Part shown: in pieces, positions 44,790 to 55,148 of the stretch
Position numbering within the stretch: position 1 is the stretch's first letter
How the letters are laid out: every line of letters begins with the position of its first letter
NCBI RefSeq assembly: GCF_002090055.1
Contig: NZ_BBRH01000020.1
Location: forward strand, 1-64,000
Direction: 5' to 3'
Source of the DNA: Demequina sp. NBRC 110051
GTDB lineage: Bacteria; Actinomycetota; Actinomycetes; Actinomycetales; Demequinaceae
DNA length: 64,000 nt
Position numbers and translations under genes: made by a program
Notes under the pieces: generated by a model
The model's database searches: none
Told to the model about the DNA's origin: nothing
Seen by the model: only the letters and a program-made list of their open reading frames with translations

Positions 44790-45905
44790 GTGACCGAGGT
44801 GCGGGAGTCCATCGCGCGAGCGCGACGTGTCGTGGTGAAGATCGGCTCGTCGTCGCTGACCGGAGCGGACGGGCGCCTCTCTGGCGGCGCCGTCAGGCGC
44901 CTGGCCGATGTGGTCGCGCACGTGCGTTCCGAGGGCAGGCAGGTGGTCCTCGTCACCTCGGGTGCCATCGCTGCCGGACTCGCGCCCATGGGGCTTCCCC
45001 TTCGCCCCAAGGACCTGGCGACGGCGCAGGCGACGGCGTCGGTGGGTCAGGGCGCGCTTGTCGCCGCCTACACCGCGGCCTTCGAGGACCACGGCATCAC
45101 CGTGGGTCAGGTGCTGCTGACCGCCGTCGACATGGGCAGGCGCTCGCACTACAACAACGCCCAGCGCGCCTTCAATCGGCTGCTCGACCTCGGCGTCGTC
45201 CCGATCGTGAACGAGAACGACGCCGTTGCGACGGACGAGATCCGCTTCGGCGACAACGACCGCCTGGCCGCTCTCGTCGCCACCGTCGTCCACGCCGATG
45301 CACTTGTGCTCCTCACCGACGTCGACGGCCTTTACACCGCCGCCCCCGGCACACCCGGAGCGGAGCGCATCGACGAGGTGCACTCGCCCGAGGAAATCGG
45401 CGGCGTGGACGTGTCGCGCCGCGGTAGCGCGCTGGGCACCGGCGGCATGATCACCAAACTCGAGGCGGCCTCGATCGCGACCACCTCTGGTATCGCGGTT
45501 GTGTTGGCGGCGGCGCCTCAGGCGGCCGATGCCGTGGCGGGTCGCCGGGTCGGCACCCTTTTTCATCCCACGGGTAAGCGCGACACCACGCGCCTGCAGT
45601 GGCTGGCCCACGCCGCGCGCACGCGCGGCACCATCATCGTCGACGCGGGCGCCGCGCGTGCCCTGCGCGGCAGGCGCGCCTCGCTCCTGGCCGCGGGCGT
45701 CACCGAGGTCACCGGAGCCTTCGAGGCGGGCGAGCCCGTGGACCTCGTGGGTCCCGACGGCACCGTTGTCGCGCGTGGTTTTGCCGGATTCAGCGCCGAC
45801 GAGGCCCTGGCGATGAAGGGTCTGACAACCGAGGTTCTGGGCTCGACGCTGGGCGAGCACTACGCGCGCGAGCTCATCCACATCGATGACCTCGTGGTGA
45901 TGTAA
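44790..45905 (+). CDS. proB: Glutamate 5-kinase
   Basis: A 371-residue cytoplasmic kinase for the first step of proline synthesis. The amino-acid kinase domain (VVKIGSSSLTG, VTSGAIAAGL, NENDAVATDEIRFGDND) is followed by a C-terminal PUA domain. GTG start with AGGGAG upstream. ProA normally follows directly; here its gene is 3.5 kb away beyond a sugar ABC operon. Contains a 14-base repeat copy at 45524. Confidence 0.95.
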   Translation: MTEVRESIARARRVVVKIGSSSLTGADGRLSGGAVRRLADVVAHVRSEGRQVVLVTSGAIAAGLAPMGLPLRPKDLATAQATASVGQGALVAAYTAAFEDHGITVGQVLLTAVDMGRRSHYNNAQRAFNRLLDLGVVPIVNENDAVATDEIRFGDNDRLAALVATVVHADALVLLTDVDGLYTAAPGTPGAERIDEVHSPEEIGGVDVSRRGSALGTGGMITKLEAASIATTSGIAVVLAAAPQAADAVAGRRVGTLFHPTGKRDTTRLQWLAHAARTRGTIIVDAGAARALRGRRASLLAAGVTEVTGAFEAGEPVDLVGPDGTVVARGFAGFSADEALAMKGLTTEVLGSTLGEHYARELIHIDDLVVM

Positions 45906-45946
45906 GACGCCCCTCACGACCGCAACGATTCGATTTGTGGGGGCTC

Positions 45947-45962
45947 GTTACAAAACTGCAAC
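45947..45962. promoter_or_regulatory. Inverted repeat upstream of the sugar ABC operon
   Basis: GTTACA-AAAC-TGCAAC pairs at five of six positions per arm, 16 bases overall, in an unusually A-rich patch. A candidate operator for a ROK or LacI-type sugar regulator; no such regulator gene is in the window. Confidence 0.35.
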
Positions 45963-46019
45963 CAAAAATAGCCTTCTGGTCAGAAAGTAGGCCTACCGGG
46001 CGCACCTCGCCGCGATTAG

Positions 46020-46035
46020 TGTGACAAAGGCCACT
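46020..46035. promoter_or_regulatory. Weak GlxR/CRP-like site
   Basis: TGTGACAAAGGCCACT has a perfect left half and a partial right half against TGTGA-N6-TCACA. It overlaps the inverted repeat CCACTC...GAGTGG (46031-46048). Plausible for a sugar transporter, but degenerate. Confidence 0.3.
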
Positions 46036-46037
46036 CA

Positions 46038-46091
46038 ATGACGAGTGGTGAGGGGCAACCCTCTTTTTCAGCAGCACAGAGAGGTGCGTGA
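46038..46091 (+). CDS. Possible 17-residue leader peptide
   Basis: An ATG at 46038, with AAAGG seven bases before it, opens a frame for MTSGEGQPSFSAAQRGA that ends at a TGA sharing one base with the ATG of the binding protein (TGATG). The frame spans the hairpin at 46050-46063 and its T run. Ribosomes on the leader would disrupt the hairpin and then reinitiate. Expression is unproven. Confidence 0.35.
   Translation: MTSGEGQPSFSAAQRGA
46050..46068 (+). terminator. Attenuator-like hairpin before the sugar-binding protein
   Basis: GAGGG-GCAA-CCCTC with a GNRA-type tetraloop is followed by five T, ending 22 bases before the binding-protein ATG. The short stem suggests a regulated, not absolute, terminator. 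Confidence 0.45.
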
Positions 46092-47215
46092 TGAAGAAAA
46101 ATTCCTGGATTGCACTGGCGACGGCTGCGAGCGCGACGGCGCTCGTCCTCGCGGGATGCTCGTCGGATCCCGGCGAAGAATCGATGTCCGAGGAACCCGA
46201 GTCGACCGCGACGACGGGTACCGAGACCGGCGGCGAAGGGGAGCAGGCCGCAGTCGATGCCCGTGCGTGCGTCATCCTGCCCGACGCCGTCTCCTCCCCG
46301 CGCTGGGAAAACGGCGACCGTCCCGCCCTCGAGGAGGCCATCACGGGCGCGGGCTTCGAGGCCGACATTCAGAACGCGCAGGGTGACACGTCGAAGTACG
46401 CGACTATCGCCGAGCAGATGCTCACGCAGGGCTGTGGCGTGATGCTGCTGGTGGACCACCAGGGCGCCGCCGTGGCCGTGATGGAGAACGCGCAGGCGCA
46501 GGGCATCCCCGTCATCGCCTACGACCGTCCCATCGCGGGCGCCGACTACTACGTCTCCTTCGACAACGTGAAGGTCGGGGAGCTCGAGGGCCAGATGGTC
46601 GTCGACGGCCTGAACGACGCGGGCATCGACCCCGCCGAGGCCATCGTGGTCTACATCGGCGGCGACCCCGCCGACGGTAACGCCGCGATGTTCTACGAGG
46701 GCGCCAACAGCGTCATGACCGACGCGGGCATCACTCCGGCCGCCGAGCCTCCGGGCAAGTGGGACGGCGAGTACTCCGCCACGGCGTTCGAGCAGGCGCT
46801 GACCGACCTGGGCGGCGAGGTCGATGCCGTGTGGGCCGCGAACGACACCAATGCGGCGGGCGTGATCTCGATCCTCGACAAGAACGGGCTGACCGTTCCC
46901 GTCTCGGGTCAGGACGCGTCGGTGGCTGGTCTGCAGAACGTGCTGCTCGGCAAGCAATACGGCACGGTCTACAAGCCGTTCCAGGTCGAGGCCGCCGCGG
47001 CCTCTGACCTCGCGATCGCCCTGCTGAACGGAGAGTCGCCCGAGGCGTCGATGACGCTCGACGACGGCACGCCGTTCATCGCGGTCGAGCCCATCTCGGT
47101 GGGCCGTGACGGCGTTCAGCAGGTCATCGATGACGGCAACGCCGCGTACGACGAGATTTGCTCCGGCGATGTCATGGCGGCATGCGACGAGGTGGGGCTC
47201 ACCCCGGCGTCCTGA
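46091..47215 (+). CDS. Sugar ABC transporter substrate-binding lipoprotein (XylF/FrcB-like)
   Basis: A 374-residue periplasmic-binding-protein type 1 lipoprotein. Signal peptide with lipobox VLAGC near residue 23, then an acidic/Thr linker and a ribose/xylose-binding fold (ILPDAVSSPRWENGDRP, MLLVDHQGAAVAVM, IPVIAYDRPIAGADYYVSFDN, DAVWAANDTNAAGVI). The N-DRP and DN-x-G stretches match XylF/FrcB-type proteins for pentose or fructose. GAGAGG precedes the ATG at 46091. First gene of an SBP-ATPase-permease operon. The exact sugar cannot be assigned. Confidence 0.88.
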   Translation: MKKNSWIALATAASATALVLAGCSSDPGEESMSEEPESTATTGTETGGEGEQAAVDARACVILPDAVSSPRWENGDRPALEEAITGAGFEADIQNAQGDTSKYATIAEQMLTQGCGVMLLVDHQGAAVAVMENAQAQGIPVIAYDRPIAGADYYVSFDNVKVGELEGQMVVDGLNDAGIDPAEAIVVYIGGDPADGNAAMFYEGANSVMTDAGITPAAEPPGKWDGEYSATAFEQALTDLGGEVDAVWAANDTNAAGVISILDKNGLTVPVSGQDASVAGLQNVLLGKQYGTVYKPFQVEAAAASDLAIALLNGESPEASMTLDDGTPFIAVEPISVGRDGVQQVIDDGNAAYDEICSGDVMAACDEVGLTPAS

Positions 47216-47225
47216 CGCGAGCGCC

Positions 47226-47261
47226 AGTGTCGGGTGGGCCGTCCGCGGCCCACCCGACACT
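47226..47261 (+). other. Intra-operon hairpin between binding protein and ATPase
   Basis: A 16-base perfect stem (47226-47241 with 47246-47261) around TCCG, ten bases after the SBP stop and without a T run. Such structures commonly stabilise the upstream message, giving more binding protein than ATPase and permease. Confidence 0.65.
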
Positions 47262-47275
47262 CGCCGCGTGACGAG

Positions 47276-47289
47276 GGCCGATGCCGTGG
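47276..47289 (+). repeat. Dispersed 14-base repeat, intergenic copy (sugar ABC operon)
   Basis: Exact GGCCGATGCCGTGG between the SBP and ATPase genes. Its end is part of a second small palindrome, TGCCGTGG-TGA-CCACGGCA (47282-47300). Confidence 0.75.
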
Positions 47290-47334
47290 TGACCACGGCA
47301 CAGGCCGCCCACCTTGACTCACAAAGGAGTGTGT

Positions 47335-48087
47335 ATGGCTCATCCACCGATCATCGAGCTGCGCGCGGTCACGAAGTCCTTCGGGCCGGTCGACGTGCTC
47401 AAGGGGGTGGACTTCGCGGCACACGCCGGCCGCGTCACCGCCCTCGTCGGCGACAACGGCGCCGGCAAGTCCACCCTCATCAAGGGCCTCGCGGGCGTGC
47501 AGCCCTACGACGGCGGCGACGTGCTCTTTGGAGGCGAGCCGGTACGGCTCGACCATCCCCGCGACGCCGCCAAGCATGGCATCGAGGTCGTGTACCAAGA
47601 CCTTGCGCTGTGCGACAACCTCGACATCGTCCAAAACATGTTCCTGGGCCGTGAGGAGCGCAGGCTGGGGACATTCGAGGAGGGGCAGATGGAGGTCGAG
47701 GCGGCCGCGGCGCTGCAGTCCCTGTCGGTGAAGACCGTGAAGTCGCTGCGCCAAAAGGTGTCGTCGCTGTCCGGCGGTCAGCGCCAGACGGTCGCGATCG
47801 CGCGTGCGGTGGTCAAGCAGGCCTCGGTCGTGATTCTCGACGAGCCGACGGCGGCGCTCGGTGTGGCGCAGACGGCGCAGGTGCTGGCGCTCGTGAGGCG
47901 GCTCGCGGATCACGGGGTGGCCGTCATCATGATCTCCCACAACCTTCAGGACGTGTTCGAGGTCGCGGACGACGTGTCCGTGCTGTACCTCGGCACCATG
48001 ACCGCGCGGATCGAGGTCGCGAACACCACCCGCGAGGACGTGGTGGGCTACATCACCGGCACCAAGACGATGGAGGCGGTGGCGTGA
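47335..48087 (+). CDS. Sugar ABC transporter ATP-binding protein (single-cassette)
   Basis: A 250-residue ATPase with one nucleotide-binding domain: Walker A GDNGAGKST, Q-loop VVYQDLALCDNLDIVQNMFLG, signature LSGGQRQ, Walker B VVILDEPTAALG, switch His in MISHN. Ribose/xylose importers usually have a double cassette of about 500 residues; the single-cassette form resembles FrcA-type systems. The ATG at 47335 has AAGGAG five bases upstream. The permease start overlaps its stop. Confidence 0.9.
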   Translation: MAHPPIIELRAVTKSFGPVDVLKGVDFAAHAGRVTALVGDNGAGKSTLIKGLAGVQPYDGGDVLFGGEPVRLDHPRDAAKHGIEVVYQDLALCDNLDIVQNMFLGREERRLGTFEEGQMEVEAAAALQSLSVKTVKSLRQKVSSLSGGQRQTVAIARAVVKQASVVILDEPTAALGVAQTAQVLALVRRLADHGVAVIMISHNLQDVFEVADDVSVLYLGTMTARIEVANTTREDVVGYITGTKTMEAVA

Positions 48088-49367
48088 GCGCGAACGTCGA
48101 CAATCCGGTGGCGCGCGAGGCCGCTCAGGCCCGGCCAGAGGACAGCCTGCTGGGCAAGGGGATGGAGGACGGCGTCCGCGACCACTTCCGCGCATATGTG
48201 CGGCGCGTACGCGGCGGTGAGATGGGAGCCCTGCCCGCCATCGGCGGCCTGGTGGTGCTCTTCATCGTGTTCGGCTTTGCGCACGACCTGTTTCTGTCTC
48301 AGCGCAACATGGCGAACCTGCTGACGCAGGCGGCGCCGCTCGTGATGTTGGGCATGGCGCTCGTGTTCGTCCTGCTCCTGGGCGAGATCGACCTGTCGGC
48401 GGGAGTGACCTTCGGCGTCTCGATGGCGTCGTTCGTCCGGCTCACCCAGCCCGATGGGCTCGCGTGGCCGGTCGCCCTCGCCGTAGCGCTGGGGATCGGG
48501 CTCGCGATCGGCGGGTTCATCGGCTTCTTCGTGGCGCGGGTAGGCATCCCGTCCTTCGTCGTGACGCTCGGCATGTTCCTGGGGCTGCAGGGAGTGCTGC
48601 TGGTCATCATCGGCGATGCCGGGGCGTACCGGCTGATTCCCGCACCCATCAAGGCGCTCAACACCTCCAACCTGCCCGTCTGGGCCGGGTGGCTCATGCT
48701 GATCGGAGTCCTCGCATTGCTCGCCGGAGTCGCGCTGTGGGATCGCGCGCGGCGCAGCGCCGCCGGCGCCCCCAATCCGCCGCTGTCGATCATGCTGGCC
48801 AAGCTCGCGGGCATCACTGTGGTGGGCATCGCGGCCGTGTGGTTCCTCAGCCAGGACCGCGGCAGCGGGGCCATCCCCATCCGCGGCGTGCCGATCGTCG
48901 TACCCGTGGTCTTGGGGTTCGCGATGGTCGCCACGTTCTTGCTCGACCGCACGCGCTACGGCCGCTACCTGTACGCCATCGGCGGCAACAGGGAGGCCGC
49001 GCGTAGGGCCGGCATCAACGTGACGGCGGTGCGGTGGACGGCCTTCGTGCTGTGCTCCACGGTCGCGGTGCTGGCGGGACTCTTCTATGTCTCGCGGGTG
49101 GGGTCGGCCGATGCCGGGATGGGGCGCGAGATCGTTCTGTCCGGCGTCGCCGCTGCCGTGGTCGGCGGCGTGAGTCTCTTCGGCGGGCGCGGCCGGCTGG
49201 TGCACGCGATCATTGGCGCGCTCGTCATCGCGACCATCCAGAACGGCATGGGCCTGCTCGGTTTGCCCGCGGGCACCGTGCTCGCGGTCTCCGGCGGCGT
49301 GCTGATTCTCGCCGCGACCGTCGACGCCTTGGCGCGGCGTCGCTCGGGCGGGGTGGCCGTCACGTAG
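48084..49367 (+). CDS. Sugar ABC transporter permease (XylH/FrcC-like)
   Basis: A 427-residue membrane protein with about ten helices. [16 protein letters not shown] is the conserved EAA-like signature of ribose/xylose permeases, and [17 protein letters not shown] the cytoplasmic coupling loop. GTG start overlapping the ATPase by four bases. It completes the importer. A strong hairpin follows at 49377-49413. Confidence 0.92.
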   Translation: MSANVDNPVAREAAQARPEDSLLGKGMEDGVRDHFRAYVRRVRGGEMGALPAIGGLVVLFIVFGFAHDLFLSQRNMANLLTQAAPLVMLGMALVFVLLLGEIDLSAGVTFGVSMASFVRLTQPDGLAWPVALAVALGIGLAIGGFIGFFVARVGIPSFVVTLGMFLGLQGVLLVIIGDAGAYRLIPAPIKALNTSNLPVWAGWLMLIGVLALLAGVALWDRARRSAAGAPNPPLSIMLAKLAGITVVGIAAVWFLSQDRGSGAIPIRGVPIVVPVVLGFAMVATFLLDRTRYGRYLYAIGGNREAARRAGINVTAVRWTAFVLCSTVAVLAGLFYVSRVGSADAGMGREIVLSGVAAAVVGGVSLFGGRGRLVHAIIGALVIATIQNGMGLLGLPAGTVLAVSGGVLILAATVDALARRRSGGVAVT

Positions 49368-49376
49368 CCACCGCGT

Positions 49377-49413
49377 CGAGGAGGGGCGCCGCACGCTGCG
49401 GTGCCCCTCCTCG
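49377..49413 (+). terminator. Hairpin after the sugar ABC operon
   Basis: A 16-base stem (49377-49392 with 49398-49413, one G-T pair) around ACGCT. No T run follows. It separates the transporter from proA, which has its own leaderless promoter. Confidence 0.65.
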
Positions 49414-49444
49414 CGCGCCGCAGACGCTGACTAGACTCGGCCCT

Positions 49445-50731
49445 ATGACCGACACCGCGATTTCTGCCGACGTCGAGCGTTCCGTTCTCGAGGCCTGCCA
49501 GCGCGCCAAGGTGGCCTCGCGCGCCCTCGCGACCGCCACACGCACCGTCAAGGACGCCGCGCTCGCCGCGATGGCCGATGCCCTCGTCGCCCAGGCCCCG
49601 CGCATCATCGAGGCCAACGAGCAGGACCTCACCCGCGGGCGTGCGAACGACATGTCGCCGGGTCTCCTGGACCGCCTGGCGCTGACCGAGGAGCGCATTG
49701 GCGCCATCGCCGACGCGCTGCGCTACCTCGCGGCGCTGCCGGACCCGGTGGGCGAGGTAAAGCGCGGCTCCACGCTGCCCAACGGCATGCGGCTGATTCA
49801 GAAGGCCGTGCCCATGGGCGTGGTCGGCATGATCTATGAGGCGCGCCCCAACGTGACCGTGGACGCTGCCGGGCTCGCCCTGAAGTCGGGCAACGCCGCC
49901 GTGCTGCGCGGCGGCTCCGCGGCGGCCAGCTCGAACGAGGTCATCGTCGCGGTGCTGCAGGACGCGCTTGAGGCGACCGGGCTGCCGCGCGACGCCGTGC
50001 AGTCCATCGACGCCTTTGGCCGCGAGGGCGCCCGGGTGCTGATGAACGCGCGTGGGCTCGTCGACGTGCTGGTGCCTCGCGGCGGCCGCGACCTCATCCA
50101 GGCGGTGGTGCGCGACTCCACCGTGCCCGCCATCGAGACCGGTGAGGGCAACTGCCACGTGTATCTGGACGCCTCCGCGCCGCTCGAGCGCTCCGTCGAG
50201 ATCGTGCTCAACTCCAAGGCCCAGCGCGTAGGCGTCTGCAATGCCGCCGAGACCCTCTTGGTGCACCGCGACGCGGCCCCGACCGTCTTGCCCGCCGTGC
50301 TGGCGGCCCTGCACGAGGCGAACGTGGTGCTGCACGCCGATGCCGCAGCATCGGCCCTCGCTCCCCAGGGCGTGCCCACGGTCGGAGCCACCGACGAGGA
50401 CTGGGCGACCGAATACCTCAGCCTCGACATCGCGGTGAAGGTCGTGGACGACCTCGACGAGGCAATCGCGCACATTCAGCGCTACTCGACCGGCCACACC
50501 GAGGCAATCGTGACCGAGGACATCGGTGCCGCCGAACAGTTCTCCTCGCGCCTCGACACCGCCGCGGTGATGGTCAACGCCTCGACCCGCTTCACCGACG
50601 GCGCACAGTTCGGGCTGGGAGCGGAAATCGGCATTTCTACACAAAAGCTCCACGCCCGCGGCCCGATGGGACTGGCGGAGCTCACCACCACCAAGTGGAT
50701 CGCCTACGGCGACGGCCACGTGCGCCCCTGA
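49445..50731 (+). CDS. proA: Glutamate-5-semialdehyde dehydrogenase
   Basis: A 428-residue cytoplasmic enzyme reducing glutamyl-5-phosphate in proline synthesis. [21 protein letters not shown] and the catalytic [15 protein letters not shown] (active Cys) are present, as is the end segment [23 protein letters not shown] lies seven bases before the ATG and no ribosome site is seen: leaderless, hence independent transcription from proB. Confidence 0.96.
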   Translation: MTDTAISADVERSVLEACQRAKVASRALATATRTVKDAALAAMADALVAQAPRIIEANEQDLTRGRANDMSPGLLDRLALTEERIGAIADALRYLAALPDPVGEVKRGSTLPNGMRLIQKAVPMGVVGMIYEARPNVTVDAAGLALKSGNAAVLRGGSAAASSNEVIVAVLQDALEATGLPRDAVQSIDAFGREGARVLMNARGLVDVLVPRGGRDLIQAVVRDSTVPAIETGEGNCHVYLDASAPLERSVEIVLNSKAQRVGVCNAAETLLVHRDAAPTVLPAVLAALHEANVVLHADAAASALAPQGVPTVGATDEDWATEYLSLDIAVKVVDDLDEAIAHIQRYSTGHTEAIVTEDIGAAEQFSSRLDTAAVMVNASTRFTDGAQFGLGAEIGISTQKLHARGPMGLAELTTTKWIAYGDGHVRP

Positions 50732-50786
50732 GGCGCTCGCGACCGTGGAATAATCGCACCCAACGTCACGAGAGGAAGTCCCACCT

Positions 50787-50936
50787 GTGAGCACCGTCGT
50801 CATCGCCGAGGCCGCCGAGCACGTCGTCAACGAGCTGCCGTTCCCCGCCCCCGTATTCGGCCTGATCGCGTTCGGCGCCCTGATGGGCCTGCTGGGCATC
50901 ACGTACGCCTTCCGCAGCATCCACACGCGCCACTAA
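50787..50936 (+). CDS. 49-residue single-helix membrane peptide
   Basis: GTG at 50787 with AGAGGAAG upstream opens a 49-codon frame. A short N-terminus with ELPFPAP is followed by one hydrophobic helix (VFGLIAFGALMGLLGITYAF) and a basic end (RSIHTRH). A small membrane protein of this kind is often found between proA and nadD in actinobacteria; its role is unknown. The good ribosome site and codon pattern support it as real. Confidence 0.75.
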   Translation: MSTVVIAEAAEHVVNELPFPAPVFGLIAFGALMGLLGITYAFRSIHTRH

Positions 50937-50962
50937 CGGCCGCGCGCATCCACTCCGCTTCC

Positions 50963-51551
50963 GTGCCGCACTCGCAGCGACGCATCGGCGTCCTGGGAGG
51001 AACGTTCGACCCCATTCACCACGGGCACCTGGCCGCGGCCTCCGAGGTCGCGGCGGCGCTCGACCTGGATCAGGTGTTGCTGGTGCCGGTGCATAGCCAG
51101 CCGTTCAAACTGGACAGCCTCGCGGCGGCGCCCGAGCACAGGCTGGCGATGTGTCGCCTGGCGGTCGAGGGGGACGAACGCCTGGCCGTCTCCGACGTCG
51201 ACGTGGTGCGTGGGGGAGTGACGTACACCCTCGACACGCTCACCGATTTGCACGAGCAGGAGCCTGGGGCCGAGTGGTTTTTCATCACCGGATCGGACGC
51301 GCTCGCGCGCCTGCACGAATGGAAAGATGCGGAGCGTTTGACGTCGCTCGCACGTTTCATTGGGGTAACCCGCCCGGGCCACTCGCTGCCGGACGTGGAT
51401 ATGCCACACACGCTGGTAGAAGTCCCGGCGATGGCGGTATCCTCGACCGATGTTCGCCGCCGGGTGAGGACGGGAGCGCCGATCCGCTACCTGGTCCCTC
51501 GGGCGGTCGCCGACTACATCGCGAAGCATGACCTGTACGCGGGAGGAATCG

Positions 51552-51559
<8 letters not shown>
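50963..51559 (+). CDS. nadD: Nicotinate-nucleotide adenylyltransferase
   Basis: A 198-residue nucleotidyltransferase making deamido-NAD from nicotinate mononucleotide. GGTFDPIHHGHLA holds the HxGH motif, FFITGSDALARLHEWKD the substrate site and SSTDVRRRV the late ISST-like motif. GTG start at 50963. Its stop overlaps the next gene by eight bases (ATGACTGA). Confidence 0.96.
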
Positions 51560-53287
<1,728 letters not shown>

Positions 53288-53291
<4 letters not shown>

Positions 53292-53647
53292 TGACAGCAA
53301 CAGATAGAGCGATCGAACTGGCCCGCGCCGCAGCGGCCGCCGCGACCGACAAAAAGGCCGAGAACGTCCTCGCGCTCGATGTCAGTCAGCAGACCCCGCT
53401 GACCGACATCTTCGTTTTGGCCTCGGCCAGCAACGAGCGACTGGTCGCTGCTATCGCGGATGCCGTCGAGGAATCTCTTCACGAGATGGGCGCCAAGGTG
53501 CTCGCGCGCGAGGGCAAGCGCGAGGGACGCTGGATCGTGATCAACTTCGCGGAGATCTACGTGCACGTGATGCACGAGGAGGAGCGCGTGTTCTACGACC
53601 TCGAGCGCCTGTACAAGGACTGCCCGGTCGTCGCGCTGGACGCGTAA
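53288..53647 (+). CDS. rsfS: Ribosomal silencing factor RsfS
   Basis: A 119-residue protein that binds L14 and blocks subunit joining when nutrients are short. KAENVLALDVSQQTPLTDIFVLASASNERLV and the later EGKREGRWIVINFAEIYVHVMHEEERVFYDLERLY are the RsfS signature. The start at 53288 overlaps the previous stop (ATGA); ATG 53291 is one codon later. Encoded after nadD in the usual order. Confidence 0.95.
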
Positions 53648-53656
53648 GGCGCCGCC

Positions 53657-54280
53657 ATGCAGGTGTTCCTCGTCCGCCACGGCCAAACGCAGTGGAATGT
53701 CGAGGGCCTGCTGCAGGGCTCGTCGGACATTCCGCTCACGGAACTGGGCCTCGAGCAGGCGGAGGTCGCCGCCGCGGCGCTCAGTACCCGCGTGGGGGAG
53801 CGGCCGCTGATCGTCGCCTCTCCGCTCGAGCGTGCATTGCACACCGCTCACGCCTTGGGCGACCGCATGGGCATCGAGGTGCACTCCGACGACCGCCTGC
53901 GCGAGCGCGCGTATGGCGTATGGGAGGGGATCACTCCTGAGGAGCGCGAGCAGGGCTGGCCCGACGAGGTCGTCCAGTGGAAGACCCACGGCGACGCCCC
54001 CATCCCGGGATTCGAGAACCACGACCTGGTCCTCTCACGCATGGTTGCGGGCCTGGAGGACTGGGCCGATCGCGCCGAGGCCGAGGGGCGCACCCTGGTC
54101 GCGTTTGCGCACGGCAGCTGTGTCCGCGTGGGGCTCCACGGTCTGCTGGACCTGCCGCTCGAGCATCGCACCATCGGCAACCTGGGCAACGCCGCGTGGG
54201 CGCAGCTCACCCGGCGAGAGCGCGGCGACTGGACGCTCGACCGTCACCACGTGACGGCCGCGACGGTGGCGGCCGCGTGA
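53657..54280 (+). CDS. Histidine phosphatase (phosphoglycerate-mutase family), first
   Basis: A 207-residue cytoplasmic phosphatase. VRHGQTQWN carries the phospho-acceptor His; Arg of SPLERALHTA, Glu of RERAYGVWEG and the second His in FAHGSCVRV complete the site. In actinobacteria the enzyme after rsfS is often a phosphoglycerate-mutase-like phosphatase such as glucosyl-3-phosphoglycerate phosphatase. The substrate is not decided here. Its stop overlaps the next gene by four bases. Confidence 0.88.
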   Translation: MQVFLVRHGQTQWNVEGLLQGSSDIPLTELGLEQAEVAAAALSTRVGERPLIVASPLERALHTAHALGDRMGIEVHSDDRLRERAYGVWEGITPEEREQGWPDEVVQWKTHGDAPIPGFENHDLVLSRMVAGLEDWADRAEAEGRTLVAFAHGSCVRVGLHGLLDLPLEHRTIGNLGNAAWAQLTRRERGDWTLDRHHVTAATVAAA

Positions 54281-54882
54281 CCACGCTCATCCTGTGGCGC
54301 CACAGCCGCACCGCGTATAACTCCGAGGGCCGCCTGCAGGGCGGCCTCGACATCCCGCTGGGCGACGCGGGTCACGCCCAGGCCACCGCCGCCGGTCGCG
54401 TGCTGCTCGAGACCCACGGGCAGCCCGCACGGATCGTCTCGTCGCCGCTGGCGCGCGCTCACCACTCCGCGCGTGCCCTGTCGGCGCTCACGGAGGGCGG
54501 CGTGCCCGTCGAGACCGATGCGGCTTTCTCGCAGCGCTCCTACGGCATCTGGGAGGGCCTCACCTGGGACGAGATCGAGCGCGACTGGCCCGATGAACTC
54601 GCCGCGCGGCGCCGGGGCGAGGACCCGGCCATCGAGGGTTGGGGCAAGGCTGCAGAGGTGGCCGCGCGCGTGGGAGCGGGCCTGCGGTCCCTCGCCGGTG
54701 AGGACGCTCCGGTGGTCGTGGTGAGCCATGGATCGGCGATCATGCTGGGCCTGCTGGACCTCATCGGCCAGGAGCCCACGTCGCGGATCCTCGGCCACGT
54801 GCCGCACGCGTCGTGGTCGGTGGTGACCCAGGTGGAGTCCGGCGCGTGGCATCTGGAGCACTACGGGCTCGGTGCGCCGTAG
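54277..54882 (+). CDS. Histidine phosphatase family protein, second (RHS variant)
   Basis: A 201-residue paralogue of the previous protein, in tandem and coupled by GTGA. The first motif is WRHSRTAYN: the Gly of the usual RHG is Ser. The other catalytic residues are kept (SSPLARAHHSA, SQRSYGIWEG, VVSHGSAI). Tandem duplication with a changed active-site loop suggests a different substrate. Start is a GTG. Confidence 0.85.
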   Translation: MTTLILWRHSRTAYNSEGRLQGGLDIPLGDAGHAQATAAGRVLLETHGQPARIVSSPLARAHHSARALSALTEGGVPVETDAAFSQRSYGIWEGLTWDEIERDWPDELAARRRGEDPAIEGWGKAAEVAARVGAGLRSLAGEDAPVVVVSHGSAIMLGLLDLIGQEPTSRILGHVPHASWSVVTQVESGAWHLEHYGLGAP

Positions 54883-54985
54883 GGTTTTCACGGCCGATGC
54901 GATGGTCGGGGGAGCGGATTAGGTTTCTGCCGAGATCTGGGCTAGTATTTCATTCGCCCTCAGGGGCACGGGATCGCAAGATCAC

Positions 54986-55058
54986 GGGGCTGTGGCGCAG
55001 CTGGTAGCGCACCTGCATGGCATGCAGGGGGTCAGGGGTTCGAGTCCCCTCAGCTCCA
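54986..55058 (+). tRNA. tRNA-Ala (anticodon GGC)
   Basis: A 73-base cloverleaf: acceptor GGGGCTG/CAGCTCC, D-arm GCGC-AGCTGGTA-GCGC, anticodon stem CCTGC/GCAGG with loop ATGGCAT (anticodon GGC), T-arm AGGGGTTCGAGTCCCCT, discriminator A. CCA is not encoded. TAGTAT (54942-54947) upstream may be its -10 box. A UUCG-loop terminator follows at 55083. Confidence 0.96.
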
Positions 55059-55082
55059 CGATGTGTTGAGACAGCATCGTAG

Positions 55083-55108
55083 AAAAGCCGCCCTTCGGGG
55101 CGGCTTTT
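55083..55108. terminator. tRNA-Ala terminator
   Basis: AAAAGCCGCCC (55083-55093) and GGGCGGCTTTT (55098-55108) around the very stable TTCG loop, with A and T runs on both sides so that it can work in both directions. Confidence 0.9.
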
Positions 55109-55148
55109 CGCTTGTCCGGGGTAGGCGATGGCTCGGTACCATCGCGCT

